From an uncultured Prevotella sp. (GTDB lineage: Bacteria > Bacteroidota > Bacteroidia > Bacteroidales > Bacteroidaceae), in contig CAMVUM010000004.1 in the NCBI GenBank assembly GCA_947170725.1, positions 1-64,000 of the forward strand: DNA of 64,000 nt. Reading direction: 5' to 3'. Position 1 is the stretch's first letter, and every line of letters begins with the position of its first letter. Both the position numbers and the translations under genes were made by a program. The notes beneath the pieces are model-generated. The model made no database searches. It saw only the letters and a program-made list of their open reading frames with translations, and was not told the origin of the DNA. This document shows positions 49,092 through 58,790 of the stretch, one piece after another.

Positions 49092-52000
49092 TTATTCCAG
49101 CTCCGCCTTCAGGAATTTCGGGGTATATCCCTTTGTGCTCTCGGCCACTTCCTCGGGCGTTCCCACCGACAGAACCTCGCCGCCGCCGCGTCCGCCTTCG
49201 GGTCCGATGTCGATGATGTGGTCGGCCAGTTTGATTACGTCGAGGTTGTGCTCGATAATCACTACCGTGTTTCCGCGGTCGACGAGGCGGCCTATCACTT
49301 CCATCAGTATGCGGATATCCTCGAAGTGCAGTCCTGTTGTAGGCTCATCAAGGATGTAGAGCGTGCGGCCGGTGTCCTTCTTGCTCAGCTCCGTAGCCAG
49401 CTTGACTCGTTGGCTCTCGCCGCCCGAGAGCGTGGTGGAGGGCTGTCCCAGCTTGATGTAGCCGAGGCCGACGTCCTGAATGGTCTTTATCTTGCGCAAG
49501 ATGTCTGGCACGTTCTCAAAAAACTCCACGGCTTGATTAATCGTCATGTCGAGCACGTCGGCAATGCTCTTACCCTTGTAGCGCACCTCAAGTGTCTCGC
49601 GGTTGTAGCGCTTGCCGTGGCACACCTCGCATGGCACCATCACGTCGGGCAGGAAGTTCATCTCTATTGTCTTATATCCGTTTCCTCCGCAGGCCTCACA
49701 TCGCCCGCCTTTCACGTTGAACGAGAAGCGTCCGGGCTTGTAGCCGCGTATCTTCGCCTCGGGCAGATTGACGAAGAGCGAGCGTATGTCGCTGAACACG
49801 CCCGTATATGTGGCTGGATTTGATCGCGGCGTGCGTCCGAGCGGACTTTGGTCAACGTTGACGACCTTGTCTATATGCTCCAGTCCCTCGATGGCGTCGT
49901 AGGCCATCGGCTTCTTCAGCGAACGGTAGAAGTGCTGCGAGAGGATGGGCTGGAGCGTCTCGTTGACGAGCGTCGACTTGCCAGAGCCGCTCACTCCGGT
50001 CACCACAATCAGCTTGCCGAGAGGAAACTCCACGTCCACGTGCTTCAGATTGTTGCCTGCCGCGCCGCGAATCCACAGGCTCTTGCCGCTACCCGGGCGC
50101 CGTGTCGGCGGTACGGCGATTTTCATCCGTCCGGTGATGTAGGAGATAGTGGAACCGAGGCCCCCGTCTGCCAGCACAAGGGGTGATGACAGGTGTGGAT
50201 TCGAGGAAGTAGGAGTGAGAATGGATGCGGGAGAAATCCTTTCTGCATTATCCGCATTGTGATTTTCTTCCGTCTCTTTCAAACTGTCTTCCTCCGTCCC
50301 TTTCAGTCCGCAGGAGTTCCCTTCTTGTGGGGATGTGATGGAGACCGGCGGCGCTCCCTGATACACCACCTCGCCGCCTTTGCGTCCTGCCTTGGGGCCG
50401 ATGTCGATGAGCCAGTCGGAGGCAAGCATCATATCCTTGTCGTGTTCGACGACGATGACGGTATTGCCGATGTCGCGCAACTCCTTCAACGAGCGTATCA
50501 GGCGTTCGTTGTCGCGCTGGTGGAGACCGATGCTCGGCTCGTCGAGGATGTAGAGAACGTTGACGAGCTGCGAACCGATTTGTGTCGCAAGACGTATGCG
50601 CTGGCTCTCACCGCCCGACAGAGTGGCCGACTGACGGTTGAGCGACAGGTAGTCAAGACCCACTTCGAGCAGGAAGTCCACGCGTGTGCGTATCTCTTTC
50701 AGTATCTCTTCGGCTATCTGACGCTGCTGGTTGTCGAGGTGTTCCTCCACGTGGTCAAGCCAGTCGCGCAGCTCGGCGATGTCCATGTCCGCCAGTTCGG
50801 CGATATTCTTGTCCCACACGCGGTATGAAAGAGCTTCGCGGTTGAGCCGCTGTCCGTGGCACTCGGGACACTGGCATACGGCCATGAACTGGTCGGCCCA
50901 TTTCTGAACCGTTGCAGAATCGTCGCTGTCGATGACCGTGCGGAGATATTTCACCACGCCGTCGAACGCAACGAAATAGTCGCTCGACGTCTTCACAAGG
51001 TCCTTGTCTATGCGCACGTTCTCCAGCGAACCGTAGAGAATCTCGCTCATAGCCTCGTCCGGAATGTCGTTGACGGGCGTCTTCAGGTCGCAGTCATACT
51101 TCTTCAATATGGCGTCAATCTGCCAGAACACCATCTGGTTCTTATACTTTCCCAGCGGCACAATCGCCCCGGCATGTATGCTCAGCAGCCTGTCGGGGAT
51201 GACCTTGTTGAGGTCAATCTCGTTGATCTGTCCAAGGCCCTTGCAGTGGGGGCAGGCGCCCTGCGGCGAGTTGAACGAAAAGTTGTTTGGAGCCGGGTCG
51301 CTGTAGGAGATGCCTGTTGTAGGGCACATCAACCGTTTTGAGAAATATTTGGCTTCGCCCGTTTCCTTGTCCAGTATCATTATCAGCCCGTCGCCCTGCT
51401 TCATGGCCGTGGTCACGGTCTTGCGCAGTCGCTCGTCGTCTTTGTTGCGGGGCTGCACCTGCATCTTGTCAATGACAACCTCGATGTCGTGGTTCTTGTA
51501 GCGGTCGGTCTTCATGCCGCGGCTGATCTCTTTCACCTCACCGTCGACGCGCACATACAGATACCCCTTCTTGCGCATGCTTTCGAACAGCTCGCGGTAG
51601 TGACCCTTGCGGCTGCGCACGAGCGGGGCAAGTATGAAAATCTTGCGGCCGGCATAGTCGTCGGTTATCATCTCGAGCACGCGCTCCTCGGTATATTTCA
51701 CCATTTCCTCGCCAGTGGCGTAGCTGTAGGCGCGGCCTGCGCGGGCAAAGAGCAGACGCATGAAGTCGTATATCTCGGTTGTCGTGCCCACGGTCGAACG
51801 CGGATTCTTGTTGGTTGTTTTTTGCTCGATGCTTATCACCGGGCTGAGTCCCGTAATCTTGTCCACATCGGGGCGCTCCATGCCGCCGAGGAAATTGCGG
51901 GCATAGGCCGAAAATGTCTCGATGTAGCGTCGCTGTCCTTCGGCGAAGATAGTGTCGAAAGCCAGTGACGACTTTCCGGAACCGGACAGACCGGTGATGA

Positions 52001-52094
52001 CCGTCAGGCTGTTCCGCGGTATTTCCACGTCTATATTCTTAAGGTTGTGCACTCGCGCACCCCATACGTTTATCTTTTCGTCTTCTCTTTGCAT
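49092..52094 (-). CDS. uvrA: Excinuclease ABC subunit UvrA
   Basis: 1000 aa; [74 protein letters not shown]. Confidence 0.97.
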   Translation of the reverse strand: MQREDEKINVWGARVHNLKNIDVEIPRNSLTVITGLSGSGKSSLAFDTIFAEGQRRYIETFSAYARNFLGGMERPDVDKITGLSPVISIEQKTTNKNPRSTVGTTTEIYDFMRLLFARAGRAYSYATGEEMVKYTEERVLEMITDDYAGRKIFILAPLVRSRKGHYRELFESMRKKGYLYVRVDGEVKEISRGMKTDRYKNHDIEVVIDKMQVQPRNKDDERLRKTVTTAMKQGDGLIMILDKETGEAKYFSKRLMCPTTGISYSDPAPNNFSFNSPQGACPHCKGLGQINEIDLNKVIPDRLLSIHAGAIVPLGKYKNQMVFWQIDAILKKYDCDLKTPVNDIPDEAMSEILYGSLENVRIDKDLVKTSSDYFVAFDGVVKYLRTVIDSDDSATVQKWADQFMAVCQCPECHGQRLNREALSYRVWDKNIAELADMDIAELRDWLDHVEEHLDNQQRQIAEEILKEIRTRVDFLLEVGLDYLSLNRQSATLSGGESQRIRLATQIGSQLVNVLYILDEPSIGLHQRDNERLIRSLKELRDIGNTVIVVEHDKDMMLASDWLIDIGPKAGRKGGEVVYQGAPPVSITSPQEGNSCGLKGTEEDSLKETEENHNADNAERISPASILTPTSSNPHLSSPLVLADGGLGSTISYITGRMKIAVPPTRRPGSGKSLWIRGAAGNNLKHVDVEFPLGKLIVVTGVSGSGKSTLVNETLQPILSQHFYRSLKKPMAYDAIEGLEHIDKVVNVDQSPLGRTPRSNPATYTGVFSDIRSLFVNLPEAKIRGYKPGRFSFNVKGGRCEACGGNGYKTIEMNFLPDVMVPCEVCHGKRYNRETLEVRYKGKSIADVLDMTINQAVEFFENVPDILRKIKTIQDVGLGYIKLGQPSTTLSGGESQRVKLATELSKKDTGRTLYILDEPTTGLHFEDIRILMEVIGRLVDRGNTVVIIEHNLDVIKLADHIIDIGPEGGRGGGEVLSVGTPEEVAESTKGYTPKFLKAELE

Positions 52095-52150
52095 CGTTTT
52101 TTCTTAATGTATCCTGAACATCAGATTCTTCGGGAGAACGTTTTCTTGTT

Positions 52151-52846
52151 TCAGAAACTTTCTCCTTCCTCGGTATAGTCTCTTAGCACGTTAACGTCGC
52201 GCTTGATGTTATATTCACGTCCGTCGGCTCCCTTGGCCTTGACCAGCACATAATAGACGCCTGCCTTCACCGGCGAGCCATGGTAAGTGCCGTCCCATCC
52301 GCCGTTGATGTCGCTCCACTCATAGAGCTTCTGGCCCCATCGGTTGAAGATGTAAGCCTTGAACTCCACGATGCTCTTGTGGGTGTCCTTGGCCTTGTAG
52401 ATGTCGTTCACGCCGTCGCCGTTCGGTGAGAAAGCATTGGGCATCTCCAGAATGCTCGTACTGATACTGATACGGATGGTCGAAATCAGTTCCGGCTCTT
52501 CGTCGCCGCCATAGCTGACGTAGAGCGAAACGTTTGTCGTTCCGGACTCCATGAACTCAAATACCGTCTCTTCCTCATATCTCACGATGTAGGCGTCACG
52601 GCTTCCGTCCTTGACAAACCGCCATTCGTACGACGGTATTATGCCACTGTCGATGTTTGACGGATTGGCCCGGAACGTCACCCTCAGCGGGGCCTGGGCG
52701 TCGTCGATGGCCTCGGTTTCCTCGCGCTGCTCTCCGTCTACTGTATAGTAGGCCGTGGGCGTGAAGTTCGCCAGCATCGCTACGGGCATCATCATGACCA
52801 TCACGACGGCCATTATTAGTTTTGTTCTTATGACATTCATGTTCAT
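52151..52846 (-). CDS. Gliding-motility-associated (type B) C-terminal domain protein, probable T9SS substrate
   Basis: MPNAFSPNGDGVNDIYKAKD, IFNRWGQKLYEWSDINGGWDGTYHGSPVKAGVYYVLVKA. Confidence 0.87.
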   Translation of the reverse strand: MNMNVIRTKLIMAVVMVMMMPVAMLANFTPTAYYTVDGEQREETEAIDDAQAPLRVTFRANPSNIDSGIIPSYEWRFVKDGSRDAYIVRYEEETVFEFMESGTTNVSLYVSYGGDEEPELISTIRISISTSILEMPNAFSPNGDGVNDIYKAKDTHKSIVEFKAYIFNRWGQKLYEWSDINGGWDGTYHGSPVKAGVYYVLVKAKGADGREYNIKRDVNVLRDYTEEGESF

Positions 52847-52866
52847 TCAATTATATATGTAACGTG

Positions 52867-52874
52867 CAAAGTTA
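52867..52874 (-). promoter_or_regulatory. Bacteroidales -7 box (TAACTTTG)
   Basis: CAAAGTTA just upstream of the 52846 start on minus. Confidence 0.4.
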
Positions 52875-53209
52875 CACAGAAATTTCCGATTTCAGCATCG
52901 CTGAGGCAATAAATATGGAATAGGCAGGAAAGTGAAAATCAGTAGCAGGGAAAGTCTGTGCGGTTTGTTATCTGTCAGTTAAAGTAGTCATACTGATTGG
53001 AGAAGAAATTCTCAATCTGATTTATATGGTTTTTATGGCAAGTCGCAAAGTGTTAAAAACTCGGAATTAAGAGGACAAATGCTTTCAAATCCTTGCGATA
53101 TTCTGAAATTATTTTCCCGTGGTCCGAAATTCTCGAGTTTTGCGCGTGCATCTTTTATGGCCTGAGCTACAGTGTTTTACTGTGAAATCAGCGAAAGTGT
53201 GCAATGGAA

Positions 53210-53345
53210 TCTGTCGAAAATTCCTGCCGTAAGGGCCTTACGACCTTCCCGCGGGGCCCTTATTGCGTTGCAACGGCGGCCCCGTTGGAGTGCGAAAACG
53301 GCCCCGTTGCAGAGCCGTAAGGCCTTCCCGACCCGGCGGCAGACA
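53210..53345. repeat. GC-rich CCGTAAGG dispersed palindromic repeat, copy 2
   Basis: GCCGTAAGGGCCTTACGACC...GCGTTGCAACGGCGGCCCCGTTGGAGTGC...GCCGTAAGGCCTTCCCG, inverted relative to copy 1. Confidence 0.75.
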
Positions 53346-53681
53346 GAAAACCGGATTGAAGCGACGCCGGAATGTGATGATTTCGGCGTAGCTCCGTTCC
53401 GGTTTGAATTTTTTCAAGTGTTAAATTCCGTGATATTATTGTGACATGATGACTCCGTGTCTTTTCGGTTTAAAGATGCAAAAAATGTGAAGAAACGGAA
53501 TCCTTTTCAGTGCAAGCGGATGAAAGTTAGGCTGAGAAAAGCGGAGGCAGAGAAGCGGAGGGATGAAGAACTTTTTTATCTTTGAACATACCTTTTAGGA
53601 CATTATGCGGGTTATTCCGCTTTTTTTCAGTAATTTTGTAGGCGATTAATAGGAAAAGAGCAATTAATCGGAAAAAAAAGA

Positions 53682-55088
53682 ATGATGAGACAGATACGCA
53701 GATATGTGCTGGCAACCGTGGCCGTCATGATTGTGGGCGGCATGGCAATGGCACAGACCACTAAGTGGAAAGAGATACACAAGGTGAAGAAGAAGGAAAC
53801 CATTTTCGGTATCGCGCGTGACAACGGACTGACCGTTGACGAACTGATTGCGGCCAATCCGGAGATGACCAAGCCAGGATATGAGTTGAAGAAAGGCGAG
53901 ACAATCTTCATTCCATATCCATCGGGACCGGACAAGACACTGACCGCAGCCCAACAGGCCCAGCAAGCCAAGGTCGCTCAGGCGGGCGATAAGGCCGGCG
54001 TGGCTAAGGGCAAGGATGAAGTGGACATGCGCAAGCGCGAGATACGTGTGGGCGTGATGTTGCCGTTGCATTACATCAACGGTGACGGCCGGCGCATGGT
54101 TGAATACTATCGCGGTGTGTTGATGGCCTGCGACAGCCTTCGTCAGGGGGGGATTTCGGTGGATGTCAGGGCGTGGAACGTGCCGGAAGATGCCGACATC
54201 AGCAAGACGCTTCGTGACAGGGATGCCGCCCGGTGTGATGTTATCATCGGCCCGCTCTACTCGAAGCAGGTCAAGCCGCTTGCCGATTTCGCCAAGGCCC
54301 ATGACATAAAGGTGCTCATACCGTTCTCTATCAATGCTCCCGAGGTGAAGACAAACCGCAACATATTTCAGGTTTATCAGAGTCCGGAAGACTACAACGA
54401 GGCCGTTATCGGCCATTTCCTCGAAAAGTTTGCCGGTTTCCACACAGTATTCATAGACTGCAACGATACAACCAGCAAGAAGGGCATCTTTACCTTCGGA
54501 CTGCGCCGGCGCATGGAGACGATGGGGCGCAGCCATTCCATCACAAACCTTAAGTCAAGCGAGGCGGCGTTTGCCAAGGCGTTCAGCACGACGCAGCCCA
54601 ACGTCGTCATACTCAATACCGGACGCTCGCCGGAGCTCAATATAGCCTTCGCCAAGCTGAACGGACTGGCCATGACCAGACCGAAGCTGAGCATCTCGAT
54701 GTTCGGATATACGGAATGGATGATGTATACGAAGTATAATCTTGACAATTTCTATAAGTTCAGCGTCTATATCCCCGCCACGTTCTATACCAATCCGCTG
54801 TCGCCCCAGACGGCGCGCATAGAGCAGAAATACCGCTGGAACTTCCATGCCGACATGATGCACGCCCTGCCGCGTTTTGCCATAACGGGCTTTGACCATG
54901 CCTACTATTTCGTCAAGGGACTTCACATGTACGGAAAGGTCTTTGTCGGTCCGCGCGGAGTTGTAGGCTACAAGCCCATACAGACACCGCTCCATTTCGA
55001 ACGTATTGGCGACGGCAGACTGCAGAACCGCGGACTGCTATTCGTCCACTATACTCCGGAACATAAGATAGAGACAATCAATTTCTGA
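53682..55088 (+). CDS. LysM domain plus type-1 periplasmic-binding-fold protein
   Basis: HKVKKKETIFGIARDNGLTVDELIAANPEM LysM; RVGVMLPLHYINGDGRRMVEYYRGVLMACDSLRQGG PBP1-like. Confidence 0.82.
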   Translation: MMRQIRRYVLATVAVMIVGGMAMAQTTKWKEIHKVKKKETIFGIARDNGLTVDELIAANPEMTKPGYELKKGETIFIPYPSGPDKTLTAAQQAQQAKVAQAGDKAGVAKGKDEVDMRKREIRVGVMLPLHYINGDGRRMVEYYRGVLMACDSLRQGGISVDVRAWNVPEDADISKTLRDRDAARCDVIIGPLYSKQVKPLADFAKAHDIKVLIPFSINAPEVKTNRNIFQVYQSPEDYNEAVIGHFLEKFAGFHTVFIDCNDTTSKKGIFTFGLRRRMETMGRSHSITNLKSSEAAFAKAFSTTQPNVVILNTGRSPELNIAFAKLNGLAMTRPKLSISMFGYTEWMMYTKYNLDNFYKFSVYIPATFYTNPLSPQTARIEQKYRWNFHADMMHALPRFAITGFDHAYYFVKGLHMYGKVFVGPRGVVGYKPIQTPLHFERIGDGRLQNRGLLFVHYTPEHKIETINF

Positions 55089-55093
55089 CACAC

Positions 55094-55855
55094 ATGCGTA
55101 GATATATTATTCTGACAATGTCGGCCGTGATGATGGCCGTGACGGCGGCGGCACAGGTGGGCGACTACCGGAGCGAGGTGGCCATTGGCGTCAACGGCGG
55201 ATATGTGATGAGCTCGGTTGGGTTCAATCCCAACATCCCGCAGAAGATGTTGGGCGGCATGACAACCGGTCTCTCCGTGCGCTATACGTGTGAGAAATAT
55301 TTCAACAGCATCTGCGCACTTGTCGGTGAGGTCAATTACACGCAGACGGGATGGCGGGAAGACATCCTCACGGCTGAAGACATGCCGGTCATAAACCAAT
55401 ATACGGGCCAGCCTGAAGAGTATGAGCGGTGTCTGACCTACATCCAGGTGCCGATGATGGCCCGCATGGGGTGGGGACGCGAGCGCAAGGGCTTTCAGTT
55501 CTTCTTCCAGCTCGGTCCGCAGGTTGGCATGTTCCTGTCGGAAAAGTCGAAATCGAATTTTGATTTCAACCTGCGCAACGTCAACGACCGTATCGGCGCG
55601 CAGCGCGACGCAGCCCAGGAATATCTTCCCATAGAACGGAAGTTCGACTATGGAATCGTTGGCGGTCTCGGTTTGGAGTATTCCCATCCGAAGGTGGGCC
55701 ACTTCATCATTGAAGGCCGCTACTACTACGGTTTGGGAGACATCTACAACAACTCCAAGCGCGACTATTTCGGGCGGAGTAACATTGGAAATATCGTCGT
55801 CAAACTGACCTATCTATTTGACATCGTGAAATCTAATAACCCTAAAATTAAATAA
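55094..55855 (+). CDS. PorT-like outer membrane beta-barrel protein
   Basis: Signal peptide; PNIPQKMLGGMTTGLSVRYTCEKYFN..., YIQVPMMARMGWG; directly follows the LysM gene. Confidence 0.75.
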   Translation: MRRYIILTMSAVMMAVTAAAQVGDYRSEVAIGVNGGYVMSSVGFNPNIPQKMLGGMTTGLSVRYTCEKYFNSICALVGEVNYTQTGWREDILTAEDMPVINQYTGQPEEYERCLTYIQVPMMARMGWGRERKGFQFFFQLGPQVGMFLSEKSKSNFDFNLRNVNDRIGAQRDAAQEYLPIERKFDYGIVGGLGLEYSHPKVGHFIIEGRYYYGLGDIYNNSKRDYFGRSNIGNIVVKLTYLFDIVKSNNPKIK

Positions 55856-55858
55856 ATT

Positions 55859-57397
55859 ATGTTTGAAGGACAACCTAAAGGTCTTTATGCGTTGGCTCTT
55901 GCCAACACCGGCGAACGTTTCGGCTATTATACGATGCTCGCCGTATTCGCACTGTTTCTGAGAGCCAACTATGGTCTGTCGGCAGCAACAGCCGGCACTA
56001 TCTACAGTTCGTTTCTGATGCTCGTCTATTTCTTCCCGCTCTTCGGCGGTATGCTGGCCGACAAGTTCGGTTTCGGCAAGATGGTGACAACCGGAATCAT
56101 GATAATGTTCGGTGGCTATCTGCTTCTTTCCATTCCGCTTGGAGGTGACACGGTGGCTCTCGTCGTGATGCTGGCTGCACTGCTGCTGATAGGTTTCGGC
56201 ACGGGACTGTTCAAGGGTAATCTGCAGGTTATGGTCGGTAATCTCTATGATAATCCGAAATATGCCGCACGCCGTGACTCCGGATTCTCACTGTTCTATA
56301 TGGCCATAAATATCGGTGCCTTGTTCGCTCCGACAATGGCTGTCCGGATCATGGAATATGCCCAGGCCGAGTTAGGCTATTCTGTGAATGATTCCTATCA
56401 CTTTGCTTTTGCCGTGGCCTGCGCCTCGCTGATACTATCGATTGCGATATATTATGCTTTCCGTAGTACGTTCAAGCATACCGAGGGCAATGGTAAGTCG
56501 GCCGCTAAAGGTAGTGATACCGCAACTGTTGAGGAACTTTCGCCGGCTGAGACCAAGCAGCGCATTACGGCACTGTGTCTCGTCTATGCCGTTGTCATCT
56601 TCTTCTGGATGGCGTTCCATCAGAACGGTCTGTCGCTGACATATTTTGCCGATGAGTTTACGGCGCGTTCGGCAGAGGGCGTACAGGGAATGGCCTTTGA
56701 CGTATGGAATCTCGTGTTCATCATCTTCATCGTTTACGCAGGTTTTTCTCTCTTCCAGAGCAAGACGGAAAAAGCCAAGGGCATATCAGCCGCTGTAATC
56801 ATCGTTGCAGTTGGTCTGCTCGTCTATAAGTATTATCAGATGATTGGCGCGGTAGAGGTTTCCGCACCTATTTTCCAGCAGTTCAACCCGTTCTATGTGG
56901 TTGCCCTGACACCGGTGTCAATGGCTATTTTCGGGGCCTTGGCTGCCAATGGCAAGGAGCCTTCCGCACCGCGTAAGATTGCATACGGTATGATTATTGC
57001 CGCTGCAGCTTTCGCAATGCTTTTGTTCTTCTCCATAGGTCTTCCCATGCCTCAGACCGAACCCGGTCCTGACGGCAATCCGGTCGCTGTTCATGTTGCC
57101 GACGTTACGCCAAATCTGCTTATCGGTGTCTATCTCATTCTGACGTTCGGTGAGCTTCTGCTCTCTCCGATGGGAATCTCCTTTGTTTCGAAGGTCGCTC
57201 CTCCCAAATATAAGGGAATGATGATGGGCGGATGGTTTGTGGCTACGGCTATCGGAAATCAGCTCGTTCTTTTCGGCGGTGTGTTGTGGGGAACAATCCC
57301 GTTGTGGGTGTGCTGGGCTGTCTTCATGAGCGTATGCCTAATTGCCGCAGTCTTCATGTTCGCCATGATGAAACGTCTGGAGGCTGTCGCCAAGTGA
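55859..57397 (+). CDS. POT/PTR-family peptide MFS transporter
   Basis: FEGQPKGLYALALANTGERFGYYTMLAVFALFL; FGTGLFKGNLQVMVGNLYD. Confidence 0.9.
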   Translation: MFEGQPKGLYALALANTGERFGYYTMLAVFALFLRANYGLSAATAGTIYSSFLMLVYFFPLFGGMLADKFGFGKMVTTGIMIMFGGYLLLSIPLGGDTVALVVMLAALLLIGFGTGLFKGNLQVMVGNLYDNPKYAARRDSGFSLFYMAINIGALFAPTMAVRIMEYAQAELGYSVNDSYHFAFAVACASLILSIAIYYAFRSTFKHTEGNGKSAAKGSDTATVEELSPAETKQRITALCLVYAVVIFFWMAFHQNGLSLTYFADEFTARSAEGVQGMAFDVWNLVFIIFIVYAGFSLFQSKTEKAKGISAAVIIVAVGLLVYKYYQMIGAVEVSAPIFQQFNPFYVVALTPVSMAIFGALAANGKEPSAPRKIAYGMIIAAAAFAMLLFFSIGLPMPQTEPGPDGNPVAVHVADVTPNLLIGVYLILTFGELLLSPMGISFVSKVAPPKYKGMMMGGWFVATAIGNQLVLFGGVLWGTIPLWVCWAVFMSVCLIAAVFMFAMMKRLEAVAK

Positions 57398-57430
57398 TGA
57401 CGATGTGACGGCAAACAGTATTTTGAAATT

Positions 57431-57515
57431 GCAGGGGCACATATATTCTTGTGTTTGTCCGCTTTAGCACATGACATTCCGTCGTTTGCGGACAAATACA
57501 AGAATCTGTCCCTGC
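57431..57515. repeat. Inverted repeat downstream of the POT transporter
   Basis: GCAGGGGCACATATATTCTTGTGTTTGTCCGC / GCGGACAAATACAAGAATCTGTCCCTGC. Confidence 0.8.
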
Positions 57516-57618
57516 TTCCTTTTATCTATAATCTTAGTTCTTTCCCGTTATGCCATTATAATTCCCTGCCGTTCTTATTGTAATCCCATTTATTTGTAAT
57601 CCTTAAATCTTTGTCGCT

Positions 57619-58671
57619 TTGTTATCCCTTCTACTTTCTTCTTTCCTTATTTTCGCCGAACTCAACTGCGAAAACCTTTTCGACTGCCGCCATGACAGTC
57701 TGAAGCAAGACATGGAATTTCTTCCCGAATCCGGTCGGCATTGGACGCCATGGAAATATTGGCGCAAGGTGAACAACATCGCTCAGGCCGTTGTTGCCTG
57801 CGGACAGGGTGGGGCGGACTATGAAAAGGGCAGTCGTGATTGTGTCGGAATGACTGGAGGACATGTTGATGATGCTGATGCGGAACATGGCTATGGGGCT
57901 GTTGTCGGCAGTAGCGCAAACTATCGCATGCCGGATTTCGTCGCTCTCTGCGAGGTGGAGAATGACAGTGTGATGCGCGACCTGACGAAACGCTCACTTC
58001 TTCGCACAGCACGTTATGAATACATAATGACCGATTCGCCCGACGGGCGTGGCATTGACGTTGCCTTGATGTATTCGCCGTTCGCTTTCGCACCGATACG
58101 TCATTATCCGCTCAGAGTCGAACCGGTGAGAGGAATGACGCCGACGCGAGATATTCTCTATGTCTCCGGTCGTACAGTAACGGAAGATACATTGCATATC
58201 TTTGTTGTTCACGCCCCGAGCCGGCGTAATGGTGAGCGCCATTCGCGGAAATTCCGTGAGGCCGTAGCCCGTCGGCTTTGTGCTTCGGTGGACTCCGTAA
58301 GGGCGTTGATGCCTGACGCTAAAATCATTGTAGCTGGCGATTTCAATGACTATTCCGGAGATCCGGCCATCTCGCTATATCTCAGTCATGGCCTTGCCGA
58401 CGTTTCGGACGGTGCCCGCGGGCTCTATGGGCGTGCAAAAGGTACCTATCGTTATAATGGACGTTGGGGGAGTCTTGACCATATTCTGATGTCATCGTCG
58501 TTGGCATCCCGTGTTAAGTCTGCTTTCGTCTACGATGCCCCGTTTCTGCTTGAAGAAGATAAAAAGTATGGCGGCCTCAAGCCTTTCCGCTCATACACCG
58601 GCTATCGCTTTTCTGCCTACGGAACCAGCGACCACCTTCCACTGGTGGTAAGGTTTGAAAATGGAGAGTGA
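57619..58671 (+). CDS. Endonuclease/exonuclease/phosphatase family protein
   Basis: FAELNCENLFDCRHDSL, FVALCEVENDSV, IIVAGDFNDYSGDPA, GSLDHILMS, GTSDHLPLVVRF. The start of the predicted ORF is uncertain. Confidence 0.88.
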   Translation: MLSLLLSSFLIFAELNCENLFDCRHDSLKQDMEFLPESGRHWTPWKYWRKVNNIAQAVVACGQGGADYEKGSRDCVGMTGGHVDDADAEHGYGAVVGSSANYRMPDFVALCEVENDSVMRDLTKRSLLRTARYEYIMTDSPDGRGIDVALMYSPFAFAPIRHYPLRVEPVRGMTPTRDILYVSGRTVTEDTLHIFVVHAPSRRNGERHSRKFREAVARRLCASVDSVRALMPDAKIIVAGDFNDYSGDPAISLYLSHGLADVSDGARGLYGRAKGTYRYNGRWGSLDHILMSSSLASRVKSAFVYDAPFLLEEDKKYGGLKPFRSYTGYRFSAYGTSDHLPLVVRFENGE

Positions 58672-58699
58672 AGGAGTTGCGAGATGAAGAATTGAAGAG

Positions 58700-58782
58700 T
58701 TAAGAACGAAAAATCAGTTGCCGCGGTTCCCACTGCTATTTAGACAAAGTGGGAACGGCGGCAACTGATTTTTCGTTCTTAA
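58700..58782. terminator. Long bidirectional terminator hairpin
   Basis: TTAAGAACGAAAAATCAGTTGCCGCGGTTCCCACT ... AGTGGGAACGGCGGCAACTGATTTTTCGTTCTTAA between convergent genes. Confidence 0.85.
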
Positions 58783-58790
58783 TTTTTTGT

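Noticed and set aside
58700-58782. Long hairpin considered as a further mobile palindrome
   Set aside because: Lies exactly between convergent genes with A/T tracts on both sides, so a bidirectional terminator explains it.
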